Positions 1 to 8,319 of a stretch of 23,549 bases of DNA are shown here, piece by piece. Positions within the stretch are counted from its first letter, which is position 1; the number at the start of each line of letters is the position of its first letter. The stretch is taken from contig JAUXFG010000051.1 in assembly GCA_030620115.1 (NCBI GenBank), forward strand, positions 1 through 23,549, read 5' to 3'. The position numbers were made by a program, and so were the translations under genes. The notes under the pieces were generated by a model that was given only the letters and a program-made list of their open reading frames with translations, was not told the DNA's origin and ran no database searches. Origin of the DNA: Candidatus Fermentibacterota bacterium (GTDB lineage Bacteria > JAFGKV01).

Positions 1-27
1 TGTCGCTACTCTCCTCGCAATGACGAG

Positions 28-204
28 CCCGGATTTCTCACCGGGTTTCGTCGCGAGAGGGTCGAGATGGTTGTAGACGCGAGGCTTGCGACCGAGGACC
101 CCGCAGTCGTATTCGCTGTAATACGTCGAGGAGTCCGAGGGAGCGTAACGAAGGAGACATAGGCATTTCGACCCTCGCAGCAGATAGTTGGTGAGAAGTC
201 CGGG
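28..204. repeat. Type A palindromic intergenic element, copy A1
   Basis: About 177 bp bounded by imperfect inverted ends: CCCGGATTTCTCACC at 28-42 and GGTGAGAAGTCCGGG at 190-204. Inside are an inner stem (GAGGGTCGA at 57-65 pairing with TCGACCCTC at 168-176) and a core (GACCGAGGACCCCGCAG, then ATACGTCGAGG, then GAGCGTAACGAAG) that is shared with copy A2 at 2773-2963 and in part with A3 at 12300-12479. It contains no convincing gene. The rest of 1-327 shows nothing else I recognise. It lies downstream of the glycosyltransferase stop codon. It looks like a MITE or REP-type non-autonomous element. Confidence 0.8.
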
Positions 205-327
205 CCAATGGTGGCGCCACGGTTCCCGGATCTCTCTACAGGGTTTTGTATTTCTATCGTGAGCCGTAGCGTCAGGCCGAGACCGTAAAACGAGAAAATG
301 GAACATCCCTTTTTTTCAGAGCGAAGT

Positions 328-1980
328 CTAGGAAGAAGCGTAGATCCTTTCCAGAAAGACCTCTACCGGGGGTGGGTTGGGATTATCCATCTCCAGAAAG
401 TAGACCGGGCATACGAAAGTCGTGTCCTGAAGGATGCCCTTGAATGCGATATCGTGTTTTTCCATGGGTCCGCGGTAGCCGCGCGCTTCGAGCCAATGTC
501 GCCAACTGGCAACATCCTCCTGGCAGGAAATCACGAGCCGCACATGTGACGCCTCGGTGGGCGAGTAGGGCCTGAGCCAATAGGTGCTCGAGTAGATCGT
601 CTCCCGGCTTCCTCCCACATACCTGACGCCTGTCTCATACTCCGCACGCAACGGAACGTGATCCCAGAAGAGGCCGGGCAGCACAACGAGGCTCGCTTTT
701 CGTCCATGTTGGGCTTCTCGCAATGCGTCGATCAAACTGCTTTCAGAAAAGAGGGGGCCCTTCCTCCACCAGCGGAAGCCGTTATGGGCGGCTTTTTGGG
801 CGTGTGGCGTGGTCACGATTCCACTGAAAAGCGCATAGGCGACAACAAAGAGGGCGCTCAATCTGAGCACTCGCCTGCGGGAGTTCCACATTGCAGACAG
901 AACAACGCCAGCCATGACACAGGCGGGGAGCAGAGTAATAGAGAAACGATAGATTCGAAATCGAAGATCTATGATCAGGAATAGGGCCATGGTGCACCAA
1001 AAGGGAATCAAAGCCAACCTCACTTCGCGCTTTTTGCGAAATGGCGGCAAGAGGCAGAGACCCGCGGCTGAAAGCAAAACCACTCCCATGATCGGATCAC
1101 TGTGATTCAATTCGACACGCGGCCACCGCGTGCTCATATCAGCGAGGCCCCCTGTCACAAAGAACTCGAGAAACCTAAAATTGAAGCCTCGCTGCGAAAC
1201 CATGGTTGCGAGGAGATGCTGTTGAGCCAAGGACATGCCTCCGAAATGAGCGAATTTTTCTCGCATCATCATGTTCCAGACGAAGTAGGGTGCGACCATG
1301 AGGAGCCACATCCCTGTCGCCCCCCATGGGGCCGGTGTGCGAAGCCAGGCACGCGAAGAGGGGCCATCCACCAGCAGGTAAAAGCCGGCCATGGGAAAGA
1401 GAAGCAGCGCGAATTCGTGGCTCCAGAAAGCAAGAGCCAGAAAGAAGGCTGAGACCAATGCATGTCCGAAAGATTCCTTCCGCCTTGCCTTCTCGAGAAA
1501 AAGAAACCCCAAGAGCCCGAAGAATAGATACGTCATTTCTTGCATGAAGTACGCGGACCAGCAAATGAGGAAGTTGTGCGTCGCGACCAGCAAGCCGGCC
1601 ATGATGGCCACGTGCCGATTTGTTATTCGCCACAGGCCCAAGGCGAGAAGCACGGGGAGAAGCGCACCAAGCACCACAGAGGGGATCCTCAGCGCCCATG
1701 GGGAAAACGGTGCGCAACGGAAGAAGAACCAAGAGAAAAGAACAGAAAGACTCGTGTGGTCACCGACCTTGGGTGGGATGTAGAGCTGACCCGGTTGGAT
1801 TGATATGTCCCGAAGCCCGGTCACAATATCCCGTTCTTCCCATCTCAAGGGTCCTGCGATGTGCGGGACGCGGACCGCGAGAGAGAAGAGGAAAAGGAGG
1901 AGAAGCAGGCGTTTCAATCGAGAATCACCGGCCCTTCTCTGGCGGCCTCCACCGAGGAAAACTCCTGCTGTGCTCGCCAT
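328..1980 (-). CDS. GT-C family membrane glycosyltransferase (GT39/ArnT/PMT-like)
   Basis: A 550-residue multi-pass membrane protein. A short basic N-terminus (RLKR) is followed by a first membrane helix (about residues 24-42), then a luminal/periplasmic loop with an acidic motif (WEERD). That is the place where GT-C transferases such as ArnT and PMT carry their catalytic acidic residue. About nine to ten further hydrophobic helices follow, separated by short basic loops, and the last ~140 residues are soluble. The family moves a sugar from a polyprenyl-phosphate carrier onto lipid or protein at the outer face of the inner membrane; acceptor and sugar cannot be told here. It overlaps the end of the upstream hydrolase gene by 67 bases if the ATG at 1978-1980 is used. 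An in-frame TTG at 1915-1917, overlapping that gene's TGA and preceded by GGTGA, is a credible alternative (529 residues). Family assignment fairly sure, role unknown. Confidence 0.72.
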   Translation of the reverse strand: MASTAGVFLGGGRQRRAGDSRLKRLLLLLFLFSLAVRVPHIAGPLRWEERDIVTGLRDISIQPGQLYIPPKVGDHTSLSVLFSWFFFRCAPFSPWALRIPSVVLGALLPVLLALGLWRITNRHVAIMAGLLVATHNFLICWSAYFMQEMTYLFFGLLGFLFLEKARRKESFGHALVSAFFLALAFWSHEFALLLFPMAGFYLLVDGPSSRAWLRTPAPWGATGMWLLMVAPYFVWNMMMREKFAHFGGMSLAQQHLLATMVSQRGFNFRFLEFFVTGGLADMSTRWPRVELNHSDPIMGVVLLSAAGLCLLPPFRKKREVRLALIPFWCTMALFLIIDLRFRIYRFSITLLPACVMAGVVLSAMWNSRRRVLRLSALFVVAYALFSGIVTTPHAQKAAHNGFRWWRKGPLFSESSLIDALREAQHGRKASLVVLPGLFWDHVPLRAEYETGVRYVGGSRETIYSSTYWLRPYSPTEASHVRLVISCQEDVASWRHWLEARGYRGPMEKHDIAFKGILQDTTFVCPVYFLEMDNPNPPPVEVFLERIYASS

Positions 1981-2735
1981 TCCATTTCCGCCAAGGATTC
2001 GTCATCATGGGAAGGATCATGATGGAAGAGCAAGAGACGACGCACCGATGCGGCCCGTGCTAGCGCTATGCCATGCTGCCACGTGCTGTGCCCCCATCCC
2101 TCGCGCGCTGGATACTCGTCTGGAAAGAATGTGGCATCATATAGGAGAAGATCGGCGTTCCGGGCGAGACAGAACAGTCCCTCATCCACGCCGGAAGCCG
2201 GATGTTCGGTATCCGTGGCATAGACAAAGATCTTATGGTCGCAACAGATGCGGTAGGAGTATCCTCCTCCAGGATGATTCGTCAGGGTTCTCGATACGGT
2301 GAAGGGACCGAGAGCCATGGGTCCTTCATCCGGCCATCCCTGAAAAGTGATATCTGCGCCAAGAGAGGAGAACGGCAAAGGGAAATAGGGATCATCCATC
2401 TGTCCTTTCAGCGCCTGTTCCCACGTACCACCTTGTGGGGGGCCTCCGTAGATCAAGAGCTTGACCTCGGGAGAGTTTGCCGGAGAGAATAACGGGAAGC
2501 CTTGGATGTGATCCCAATGAACATGTGAAAAGAGCATCCTGATGAGTTTGCTTTCTTCTTTCCGGGATTCGAGTTTTTTCCCGAGATGATAGATGCCGGT
2601 TCCGGCATCCAAGACCAAGAGAGCTCCGTCCGACGCGATGCATGAGACACATGGGGTGTTCCCGCCATAGACTGTTGGCGATCCCCCCATGGGAAGTGTT
2701 CCTCTGGAACCCCAGATTTCAATCTGCACTGCCAC
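1914..2735 (-). CDS. Metallo-beta-lactamase fold hydrolase (PhnP/phosphodiesterase-like)
   Basis: 273 residues. The opening WGSRGT-P motif and the metal site typical of the MBL fold are visible: H71-x-H73-x-D75-H76, H154 (NHPGG), D175 (ATDTEH), and later D200 (YDATF), H216 (GHST) and H238-H239 (FHHDPSH). These are the ligands for two zinc or manganese ions in cyclic phosphodiesterases such as PhnP and the related COG1235 proteins, which cleave phosphodiester bonds of small cyclic nucleotides or sugar phosphates. No signal peptide, so it should be cytoplasmic. It is followed at once by the glycosyltransferase, so the two are probably co-transcribed; a functional link is not evident. Fold certain from the ligand set, substrate unknown. 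Confidence 0.85.
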   Translation of the reverse strand: MAVQIEIWGSRGTLPMGGSPTVYGGNTPCVSCIASDGALLVLDAGTGIYHLGKKLESRKEESKLIRMLFSHVHWDHIQGFPLFSPANSPEVKLLIYGGPPQGGTWEQALKGQMDDPYFPLPFSSLGADITFQGWPDEGPMALGPFTVSRTLTNHPGGGYSYRICCDHKIFVYATDTEHPASGVDEGLFCLARNADLLLYDATFFPDEYPAREGWGHSTWQHGIALARAASVRRLLLFHHDPSHDDESLAEMEWRAQQEFSSVEAAREGPVILD

Positions 2736-2772
2736 CGCCTTGCGGAGTAGAACACGAACGTGAGTTGGCTAG

Positions 2773-2963
2773 CCTGGACTTCTCACCGGCCTTCGTCGCG
2801 AAATGGTCCCGCGCCGACGCGGGACAAGGCTTGTGACCGAGGCCGGCCGAAGGCGTATCCTCTGCGATACGTCGAGGGCGACCGACAGAGCGTAACGAAG
2901 TCCCGCGTCCGACGCGGGATGCTATATCTGCCGTTGTAGCAGAAGGCTGGTGAGAAATCCGGG
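2773..2963. repeat. Type A palindromic intergenic element, copy A2
   Basis: About 191 bp in the 516-base gap between the hydrolase and exbB. Left end CCTGGACTTCTCACC (2773-2787), right end GGTGAGAAATCCGGG (2949-2963). It has two inner hairpins made of the same unit: GTCCCGCG-ccga-CGCGGGAC at 2806-2825 and GTCCCGCG-tccga-CGCGGGA at 2900-2919. The core between them (GACCGAGG, GATACGTCGAGG, GAGCGTAACGAAG) matches copy A1. After the right end the bases ATGATTCCCG also recur after copy A4. Apart from this element the gap 2736-3251 shows only a possible TTGACA box at 3113-3118. Confidence 0.82.
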
Positions 2964-3237
2964 CTATGATTCCCGACAGAGGATGCCACGCTTCTTGGCG
3001 ATGATGACGACACCCGTACTGTCGCAGATGACTGGCAGTGATACACAGGCAATGCTTCCTCGTCAAGAGGTGTCTTCTCCCGAGCATCCAAGCCATCATG
3101 CGAGAAAAAGGGTTGACATCAGAGCACAGGGTGTGCAAATCTGCGGCGTTGCCATAGTGATTTTTTCCGTTGATCCCAAATTATCCATTCTAAGGTGAAG
3201 CAGGGGTCAATCGGTCGGTTCGTTCTGCTCCCTACAG

Positions 3238-3244
3238 AAGGAGG
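3238..3244 (+). promoter_or_regulatory. Shine-Dalgarno site that fixes the exbB start
   Basis: AAGGAGG ends seven bases before the GTG at 3252-3254. The longer in-frame opening at GTG 3195 has no such site. Confidence 0.7.
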
Positions 3245-3251
3245 CAATGGC

Positions 3252-3890
3252 GTGGTCAAATTGTTCCATGACGGTGGCGATATGATGTGGCCGCTTCTCG
3301 CTTTCTCGATTGCGGGAATTGCAATCATCATCTGGCGGCTGATTGTGCTCACGCGAGCCGGTGCTGCATCGCGCAGTGTGGTCAAGAAGCTTCGCAAGGC
3401 CATAACTGGAGGTGATATCGAAGGAGCCATCAGTGTGTGTGAACGGGCGAGCGGCCCCATTGCGGTGATCATGCTGGCCGGTCTCCGCCGGGTACATCGT
3501 GGTCCGGAATCAGTCGCCAAAGCGATTGAAAGTGCTGGAACGCTGGAGATGGCCTTCTTGGAGAGAGGGCTGATCTGGCTCTCCACCATTGGCACCATCG
3601 CCCCGCTGGTAGGATTCCTCGGTACGGTTATTGGTATGATCCAAGCATTTGCCGCCATCGAGGTTGCCGGAGAAGTCGAAGCAACACTGGTGGCTGGTGG
3701 TATCAAGGTCGCCCTGATCACCACTGCAACCGGGCTTGCCGTGGCTATTCCCATGAACATATTTCATAACTACTTCGTGACGAGGATCGATTCCTTGATT
3801 CTCGACATGGAAGAAAGCTCTGCCCATCTCATGGATGTTATTGAGAAGGGTCAATCAGTGGCGACAGAAGGCGGCGGTGTTCTCATATAG
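3252..3890 (+). CDS. exbB: ExbB/TolQ/MotA-family proton channel protein
   Basis: 212 residues from the GTG at 3252, chosen for its strong ribosome-binding site; an in-frame GTG at 3195 would add 19 residues with no support. Three membrane segments are visible: about residues 13-32, 108-133 and 150-172, the usual ExbB pattern with a long cytoplasmic loop between the first two. The motif APLVGFLGTVIGMI (117-130) and the third-helix ITTATGLAVAIP stretch are hallmarks of the family; the third-helix threonines line the proton path. Together with ExbD it turns the proton motive force into mechanical work on TonB. First gene of exbB-exbD-exbD-tonB. Confidence 0.95.
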   Translation: MVKLFHDGGDMMWPLLAFSIAGIAIIIWRLIVLTRAGAASRSVVKKLRKAITGGDIEGAISVCERASGPIAVIMLAGLRRVHRGPESVAKAIESAGTLEMAFLERGLIWLSTIGTIAPLVGFLGTVIGMIQAFAAIEVAGEVEATLVAGGIKVALITTATGLAVAIPMNIFHNYFVTRIDSLILDMEESSAHLMDVIEKGQSVATEGGGVLI

Positions 3891-3902
3891 GAGCAGTGGG
3901 TC

Positions 3903-4334
3903 ATGCTGAAGCGTAGGATAAAGACGTCGGATGAGATCCCGACCTCCTCCATGGCGGATATTGCTTTTCTGCTCCTTGTATTCTTTCTGGTCACGACTCA
4001 CTTTCTTGAAGAAAAGGGTCTCGGATTGGTGCTCCCCGAGCCCAATCCTTCGAAGGATCAGATCGCCAAGGTCCGCAAGAGCAATATGATGTACTTTGTG
4101 GTCCATGGAAGCAATCATATCGTGATGAAACACCAGGATGAGGAGCGTGTCATGGCCGTGCCGGAGATACGAAGCTTCGTGCATGCCAGATTGCAGGCCA
4201 ATGATCAGCTGATTGTGAGCATCAAACCTGCGCCTGATGCGCCGTACGGTGCCATGATCGATGTACTTGATGAGCTTCGTGCGGCGGATGCTCGGAAGAT
4301 CACACTAGGCCAGTTGAAGCCGGGTGAGGGATAG
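3903..4334 (+). CDS. exbD: ExbD/TolR-family biopolymer transport protein, first copy
   Basis: 143 residues, one membrane helix at about 17-34 carrying the conserved proton-binding aspartate (D19, in SSMADIAFLLLVFF), followed by a periplasmic domain. The start ATG lies 12 bases after the exbB stop. Residues 1-30 are close to those of the next gene, but the periplasmic parts differ (about 45-143), so the two are old paralogues, not a recent duplication. In the ExbB5-ExbD2 motor the ExbD helices sit in the ExbB pore; two different ExbD proteins could form a heterodimer. Confidence 0.93.
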   Translation: MLKRRIKTSDEIPTSSMADIAFLLLVFFLVTTHFLEEKGLGLVLPEPNPSKDQIAKVRKSNMMYFVVHGSNHIVMKHQDEERVMAVPEIRSFVHARLQANDQLIVSIKPAPDAPYGAMIDVLDELRAADARKITLGQLKPGEG

Positions 4335-4343
4335 GAGGCGGTC

Positions 4344-4754
4344 ATGGGAACCTTCAAGAAGAAGACAAGAGTCGACACGGAAATCCCGGCATCTTCCATG
4401 GCGGATTTGGCCTTCCTTCTTCTGATCTTTTTTATGGTGAGCACGGTATTCAAGACCGAGCAAGGCCTAAAGATCATCCTGCCGGAAGCTGAGATGACCG
4501 TCAAGATTCAGAAACGGCGCGATGTCCGACACGTGTGGGTCAACCGGGCGGGAACCATCAATGTTGATGATCTGCCGATGTCATCATTCAAGATGGCCCA
4601 GATCCTCAATGGGGATCTCCAGAAGAACCCGGGCATGATCGTGGGTATCAGGGCGGACGCGTTGGCGCCTTACACGGTGGTGAATGACGTGTTGGCGGGA
4701 TGTCAGCTGGCCGGTGCGTTCAGGGTTCAGTTTGCCACTACTACGGAGAAGTAA
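4344..4754 (+). CDS. exbD: ExbD/TolR-family biopolymer transport protein, second copy
   Basis: 136 residues with the same plan as its upstream paralogue: a basic N-terminus, D21 in SSMADLAFLLLIFF, one membrane helix (about 18-36) and a periplasmic domain. AGGAGG lies five bases before the ATG, and the spacing from the first exbD stop is nine bases. The periplasmic domain is clearly diverged from copy one, which suggests different jobs (for example one contacting TonB, one the peptidoglycan). That division of labour is inference. Confidence 0.92.
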   Translation: MGTFKKKTRVDTEIPASSMADLAFLLLIFFMVSTVFKTEQGLKIILPEAEMTVKIQKRRDVRHVWVNRAGTINVDDLPMSSFKMAQILNGDLQKNPGMIVGIRADALAPYTVVNDVLAGCQLAGAFRVQFATTTEK

Positions 4755-4775
4755 GACTATCTGAGGGAGCGTGCC

Positions 4776-5405
4776 ATGGCTGCTATCAAGACATATCTCC
4801 TCCGTGAGCAAGCGGCGCTTTTCTTCAAGAGAAGCGTGCTGCTGGCTCTGCTGATCCATCTGTTCGGTCTCGTGGCGGTGCCCGAATACAAGATCAAGGT
4901 CCGTTCCTACTCGAAGAAGGACGTCGAGGCCATCGAACTGCCTGTGGACATGAAGGTCCCGGAGAAGGAAAAAGCCACGGTGCCCCGGCCTACTATTCCC
5001 GTAGAGGCGGAGGAAGATGAGGACGTACCGGAAGACAGCACCATCGAGGAGACTGTTCTCGACGAGGATATGGCCGCTCCCGATGAGCCGCCGCCGGTGT
5101 TGCCGAAATTCGGGACATTCGTTGCCTACGATTCCAGGCCTGAGCCTATCAAGTTCGTGGCCCCCGATTATCCGGAGCTTGCCAAACAAGCGGGTATCGA
5201 AGGCACGGTGGTTACACAGCTTCTTATTGGAACAGATGGCAGAGTCTACGATGTAAAAGTGATGAATGGGCCGGAGATCTTCCATGCGGTCGTGAGGGCG
5301 GCTGCACGGAAATGTTTATTCACACCTGCGAAACAGCGGGACAAACCAGTGGCGGTGTGGGTTGGAGTTCCGTTTATCTTCAGCCTCAAGGAGGGGCGAG
5401 GTTAG
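4776..5405 (+). CDS. tonB: TonB energy transducer
   Basis: 209 residues. N-terminal membrane anchor at about 19-35, a periplasmic linker (about 40-112) and a TonB C-terminal domain at about 122-204 (APDYPELAKQAGIEGTVVTQ, then GRVYDVKV, then AVRAAARKCLFTPAKQRDK in outline). The linker is unusual: the Pro-Lys-rich stretch of enterobacterial TonB is replaced by a mainly acidic, Pro-containing one (for example VEAEEDEDVPED at 76-87). It should couple the ExbBD motor to outer-membrane TonB-dependent receptors. No receptor gene is present in this window, so the cargo is unknown. Last gene of the operon, 21 bases after exbD. Confidence 0.92.
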   Translation: MAAIKTYLLREQAALFFKRSVLLALLIHLFGLVAVPEYKIKVRSYSKKDVEAIELPVDMKVPEKEKATVPRPTIPVEAEEDEDVPEDSTIEETVLDEDMAAPDEPPPVLPKFGTFVAYDSRPEPIKFVAPDYPELAKQAGIEGTVVTQLLIGTDGRVYDVKVMNGPEIFHAVVRAAARKCLFTPAKQRDKPVAVWVGVPFIFSLKEGRG

Positions 5406-5499
5406 GCCGAGTCGGGCGCAGCACGAGCATGTACACAGTTCCGGCCCAGTACTCATAAGATTTGCAGCAGAGTCATCAGAGTGCAGGGGAACTCACATT

Positions 5500-5530
5500 G
5501 GGCAGGCTCCAAGCCTGCCCTCTTGTTACT
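5500..5530 (+). terminator. Probable terminator of the exbB-exbD-exbD-tonB operon
   Basis: Perfect 9-bp inverted repeat GGGCAGGCT-cca-AGCCTGCCC (5500-5520) followed by the moderately T-rich TCTTGTTACT. It lies 95 bases after the tonB stop. The T tract is weak, and a triplet loop with 'caggct/agcctg' arms could also be a stray palindromic repeat. Confidence 0.5.
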
Positions 5531-5625
5531 AGAAACAATGCGATATCCGAATGTGAAGTTATTCTTGCGCAAACCCTAAGGATGGATCCGTCTTTCTGAC
5601 TGATCCGCAAGCGGTGTCAACCGAA

Positions 5626-5633
5626 GGAGGTGA
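5626..5633 (+). promoter_or_regulatory. Shine-Dalgarno site favouring a TTG start
   Basis: GGAGGTGA, fully complementary to the 16S 3' end; its GGAGG core lies six bases before TTG 5637 but 15 before the next in-frame ATG (5646). This makes the TTG the better start for the propeller gene. Confidence 0.6.
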
Positions 5634-5636
5634 CCC

Positions 5637-7910
5637 TTGAGAAGAATGGACTGGATGGTTTGGCTGGGAATGGTTGTGCTCTTGGTGAGCACCGCCAGTG
5701 CCGATCTTTACCATCAGGCCAAGGCTCCATTGAAGACGGGACGGATTTCTGTTCCCGCAACGCTCGAGATGGCCGAAGCCGGTCTCACTGAAGGAGGGAT
5801 CGATACCCCATCTTCAGTTCAGGGTACGACGAACTCGGCGCAGTCCCCGAACGAGCCTCCGGACGCGGGGCGTGTGTACACACTCGCCCGGGATATCCAG
5901 TATCCCGGTGCGAGCTTCAAGGCCGGAGGCCCGCTCTGCTATCATAACAACCGCAAGGTAGTGGCCGGGAGCGATGAGTTTTTCGTGGCCGGTTGGGAGA
6001 CGGGGCCCGAGAGCGGCAATGAAGTGATGGCCACCGCATGGGATATCTTCTTCGGCTTGTGGAGCAATCCGGTGCCGGTGAGCCAATCGGCAAGCGACGC
6101 GGGGAGGATCGATCTGGCAGCCGACATGAATGGCGCCATTCATGCCGCTTGGCATCAGGATCATGATTTGGGCGGCGACGCGTACGAGATCTTCTACTCG
6201 AAACTTCCTTCAGGTGCGTTTGCCTGGACAGACCCCGTATTGGTTTCTTCGCTCGACGCAGTGGAATCAAACTTCCCTACCATTGCGGTGGACAATGCGG
6301 GGAATGTTACGGTACGCTGGTCTGAGCTGCTGAGAAGTCCCAGCGCCATCCTGGAGTACCAGGGCTACCGTGTGATTACCTCCACCGATTGGGGCGATAC
6401 CTGGGATCCTTCTGACATGGAGTGGGCCACAGAGGACACGCTTCGTCTGTGGGGTTCCGGCTGTTGCGATCCGGTGAGCGGTGACATCTATCTTGTGGAC
6501 ACCGAGGCGGAGACAGACCAGTCGGATGAGTACGATGAACTTGTGGTCTACCATTATGACAAGGCCAATGACCTCTGGGGGAGCGCGGAAATAGCCGCAT
6601 ATGGCGGCGGTCTTCAGGACCCATTCCGTGCCATCACTCATACCTCTTGTGTGGCGGGTCCTGATGGGATGATTCATATTCTCTACGCGCAGACGAGCAA
6701 TGCGGATCCCGGCTACATCTGGATCGACACCCAGGTGGGCGCCCCCGTGGCGGCGGAGCTGTACCACATTTTTGGCGCCTCCGGGAACTGGTCTGAGCCC
6801 GTGGCCATCCATCCGGGGACCGATGGCATGTACGAGGGTTTCGAAGGCGTGTTTCCTGACTCGACTTCCCAGGTGTTCTGCAGCTATGCCCAGATCGGCG
6901 TGGATGCCCAGAACAGGCTCTATGTGAGCACCAGGTCATACGAGTATTGCAACGGATCGTATCTCACCGGCTATGGGGACATGCATTCCGATATCGGCGG
7001 GAGCAATCTCCAGCCTGAAGCATGGATCGCGAGCAAGGATTTCGCCAGAGGCACTGAGTGGGTGTGGACCCGGGCCTCCGATATCAACCTCCGACCGGAC
7101 AGCATTGGGGTCAAGTATACCAAGTTGACCGAGCATGTGCCCACCACCGGTCCCGCCGTGGTCTGGGATGAGACCTACAACGGCGCCATGCCGGAGAAGG
7201 TCATGTTCACCAGGCTCACCGACTTCACGTCGCCGGGCTCGGTTGCCAATCTCGTGGCCCAGCGGCCCGTGGAGAACGGTCCCATCACGATTACGTGGGA
7301 GAATCCACTGGACGAGGATCTTGCCGGTATTCGTATTGTGAGAAGCACCGTAGGTATGGCCTCTCTTGTGGGAATCCGGCGAGGGAGTGTGCCCATTGAC
7401 GCGGACGGACTATACATATACGCGGAAGAGGACATCTGGGTCGTAGAGCCGGATACCAGCACCGGAGAGATGGACACGGAGTTTTACGACGAGAATCCTC
7501 CCGCGGGTATTGTCTTCTACACATTTGTGCCGTTTGACGAGAATCTGCATCACTACTATCCAATCGTGGAGGTGGATGCAGTCATAGAGGTGCCGCCCTC
7601 TGTTTGGGGTGAGAACGCTGATGTGTTTCCTCGTGGGCTTTTCCTCGAGGCAGCAAGGCCGAATCCTATCGTGTCGGACGCGGAGATCCGTTTTTCCGTG
7701 CCAACCGAGGGTCAGGCGCGGATCGCGGTGTATGACCTCTCGGGCCGTTTCGTGAGAACGCTCCTTGACGGCACGGTGAGCGCCGGCTCCGATGTGGTGC
7801 ACTGGGATGTGAGGAACGAGGATGGCGCTCGTGTGAGCAATGGCGTGTATCTCTGTCGTCTGGAGCAGGAGGGCAGGGCGGCCACTCGGAACTTGGTGGT
7901 TCTGCGCTAG
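5637..7910 (+). CDS. Secreted beta-propeller (sialidase/BNR-like) and FN3 protein with type IX-like C-terminal sorting domain
   Basis: 757 residues. A signal peptide is clear (hydrophobic core at about 7-18, likely cut after STASA near residue 22). Residues ~85-520 hold repeated beta-propeller-like units in which a 'xAADxxGxIHAAWH' or 'IAVDNAGNVTVRW' strand alternates with '…YSK…WTDPV' strands; this is the pattern of BNR/sialidase-fold exo-proteins, but I see no complete Asp-box set, so enzyme activity is doubtful. About 525-610 looks like a fibronectin type III domain (VANLVAQRPVENGPITITWENP). About 665-757 is a FlgD-Ig/T9SS-A-like tail with PNP, YDLSGRFVRTL and NGVYLCRL, ending VVLR. Exported, probably cell-surface attached. 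Monocistronic: own Shine-Dalgarno, own terminator. Function unknown. Confidence 0.8.
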   Translation: MRRMDWMVWLGMVVLLVSTASADLYHQAKAPLKTGRISVPATLEMAEAGLTEGGIDTPSSVQGTTNSAQSPNEPPDAGRVYTLARDIQYPGASFKAGGPLCYHNNRKVVAGSDEFFVAGWETGPESGNEVMATAWDIFFGLWSNPVPVSQSASDAGRIDLAADMNGAIHAAWHQDHDLGGDAYEIFYSKLPSGAFAWTDPVLVSSLDAVESNFPTIAVDNAGNVTVRWSELLRSPSAILEYQGYRVITSTDWGDTWDPSDMEWATEDTLRLWGSGCCDPVSGDIYLVDTEAETDQSDEYDELVVYHYDKANDLWGSAEIAAYGGGLQDPFRAITHTSCVAGPDGMIHILYAQTSNADPGYIWIDTQVGAPVAAELYHIFGASGNWSEPVAIHPGTDGMYEGFEGVFPDSTSQVFCSYAQIGVDAQNRLYVSTRSYEYCNGSYLTGYGDMHSDIGGSNLQPEAWIASKDFARGTEWVWTRASDINLRPDSIGVKYTKLTEHVPTTGPAVVWDETYNGAMPEKVMFTRLTDFTSPGSVANLVAQRPVENGPITITWENPLDEDLAGIRIVRSTVGMASLVGIRRGSVPIDADGLYIYAEEDIWVVEPDTSTGEMDTEFYDENPPAGIVFYTFVPFDENLHHYYPIVEVDAVIEVPPSVWGENADVFPRGLFLEAARPNPIVSDAEIRFSVPTEGQARIAVYDLSGRFVRTLLDGTVSAGSDVVHWDVRNEDGARVSNGVYLCRLEQEGRAATRNLVVLR

Positions 7911-7940
7911 CTCACCGACATTCGTCTTTGGTTTTCCTAT

Positions 7941-7980
7941 GGCCTCCGGCTTTGGACATAGCCGGAGGCCTCTTTCGTTT
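7941..7980 (+). terminator. Strong intrinsic terminator after the beta-propeller gene
   Basis: Perfect 11-bp GC-rich stem GGCCTCCGGCT (7941-7951) with AGCCGGAGGCC (7960-7970), 8-base loop, followed by TCTTTCGTTT. It begins 30 bases after the stop codon. Confidence 0.85.
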
Positions 7981-7990
7981 GGTGGGCACG

Positions 7991-8111
7991 GTCCGCATTC
8001 CTCACCGCGTCTCATTGCCTGTTCTGGGCGCCGGCGAAGTAACTGGATGGCCGAAGGAGCGTAATGCCGCATCCGGCGTCGGATTTGAGCAGGAGGTTGG
8101 TGAGATGTTGG
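7991..8111. repeat. Type A element, short degenerate copy (A6)
   Basis: Left end CCGCATTCCTCACCGCGTCTC, right part GGCCGAAGGAGCGTAATGCC…AGGAGGTTGGTGAGATG. The ends and the GAGCGTAA core match copies A1-A3, but the element is about 60 bp shorter and more diverged, so it is probably an old copy. Confidence 0.5.
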
Positions 8112-8120
8112 GGTCAATTA

Positions 8121-8257
8121 CAAGCGTGAATTCATCCGCTGGAGGGCCACGCTCCGTCGTGGCCGCCTATGCCGCACACCGCGGACGCGATGAAACGCGT
8201 CCCTCCATCATACAAAAGGGGGAGAAGGTTGGATGCACGGACTTTTTGAGAAGTTAC
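8121..8257. repeat. Type B palindromic repeat, copy B1
   Basis: About 137 bp nearly identical to 16071-16212 and in the same orientation. It has outer inverted ends TGGAGGG (8140-8146) and CCCTCCA, an inner stem GGCCACG-ctccgt-CGTGGCC and a second stem GGACGCG-atgaaa-CGCGTCC. These look like REP/MITE-type ends. No gene is seen in the 409-base gap 7911-8319 other than terminator, A6 and B1. Confidence 0.85.
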
Positions 8258-8319
8258 GGATTTCTTCGATATCGCCCGCACTTATTGAGATGTTGCGACA
8301 AGACTGAGCGGAACCACAC

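Noticed and set aside
1102-1783. Several plus-strand open frames of 73-130 codons inside the glycosyltransferase gene
   Set aside because: Antisense shadows: rich in Arg/Pro/Lys, no family motifs, no ribosome sites.
2719-3138. Minus-strand frames of 102-139 codons across 2719-3138
   Set aside because: They translate repeat A2 and its palindromes; similar frames arise in A1 (38-220) and A4 (12652-12936), so they come from the repeat and not from a gene.
3113-3141. Sigma-70 promoter with TTGACA at 3113-3118 upstream of exbB
   Set aside because: The -35 is perfect, but no -10 box better than three of six matches lies at 16-18 bases spacing; likely chance or too weak to list.
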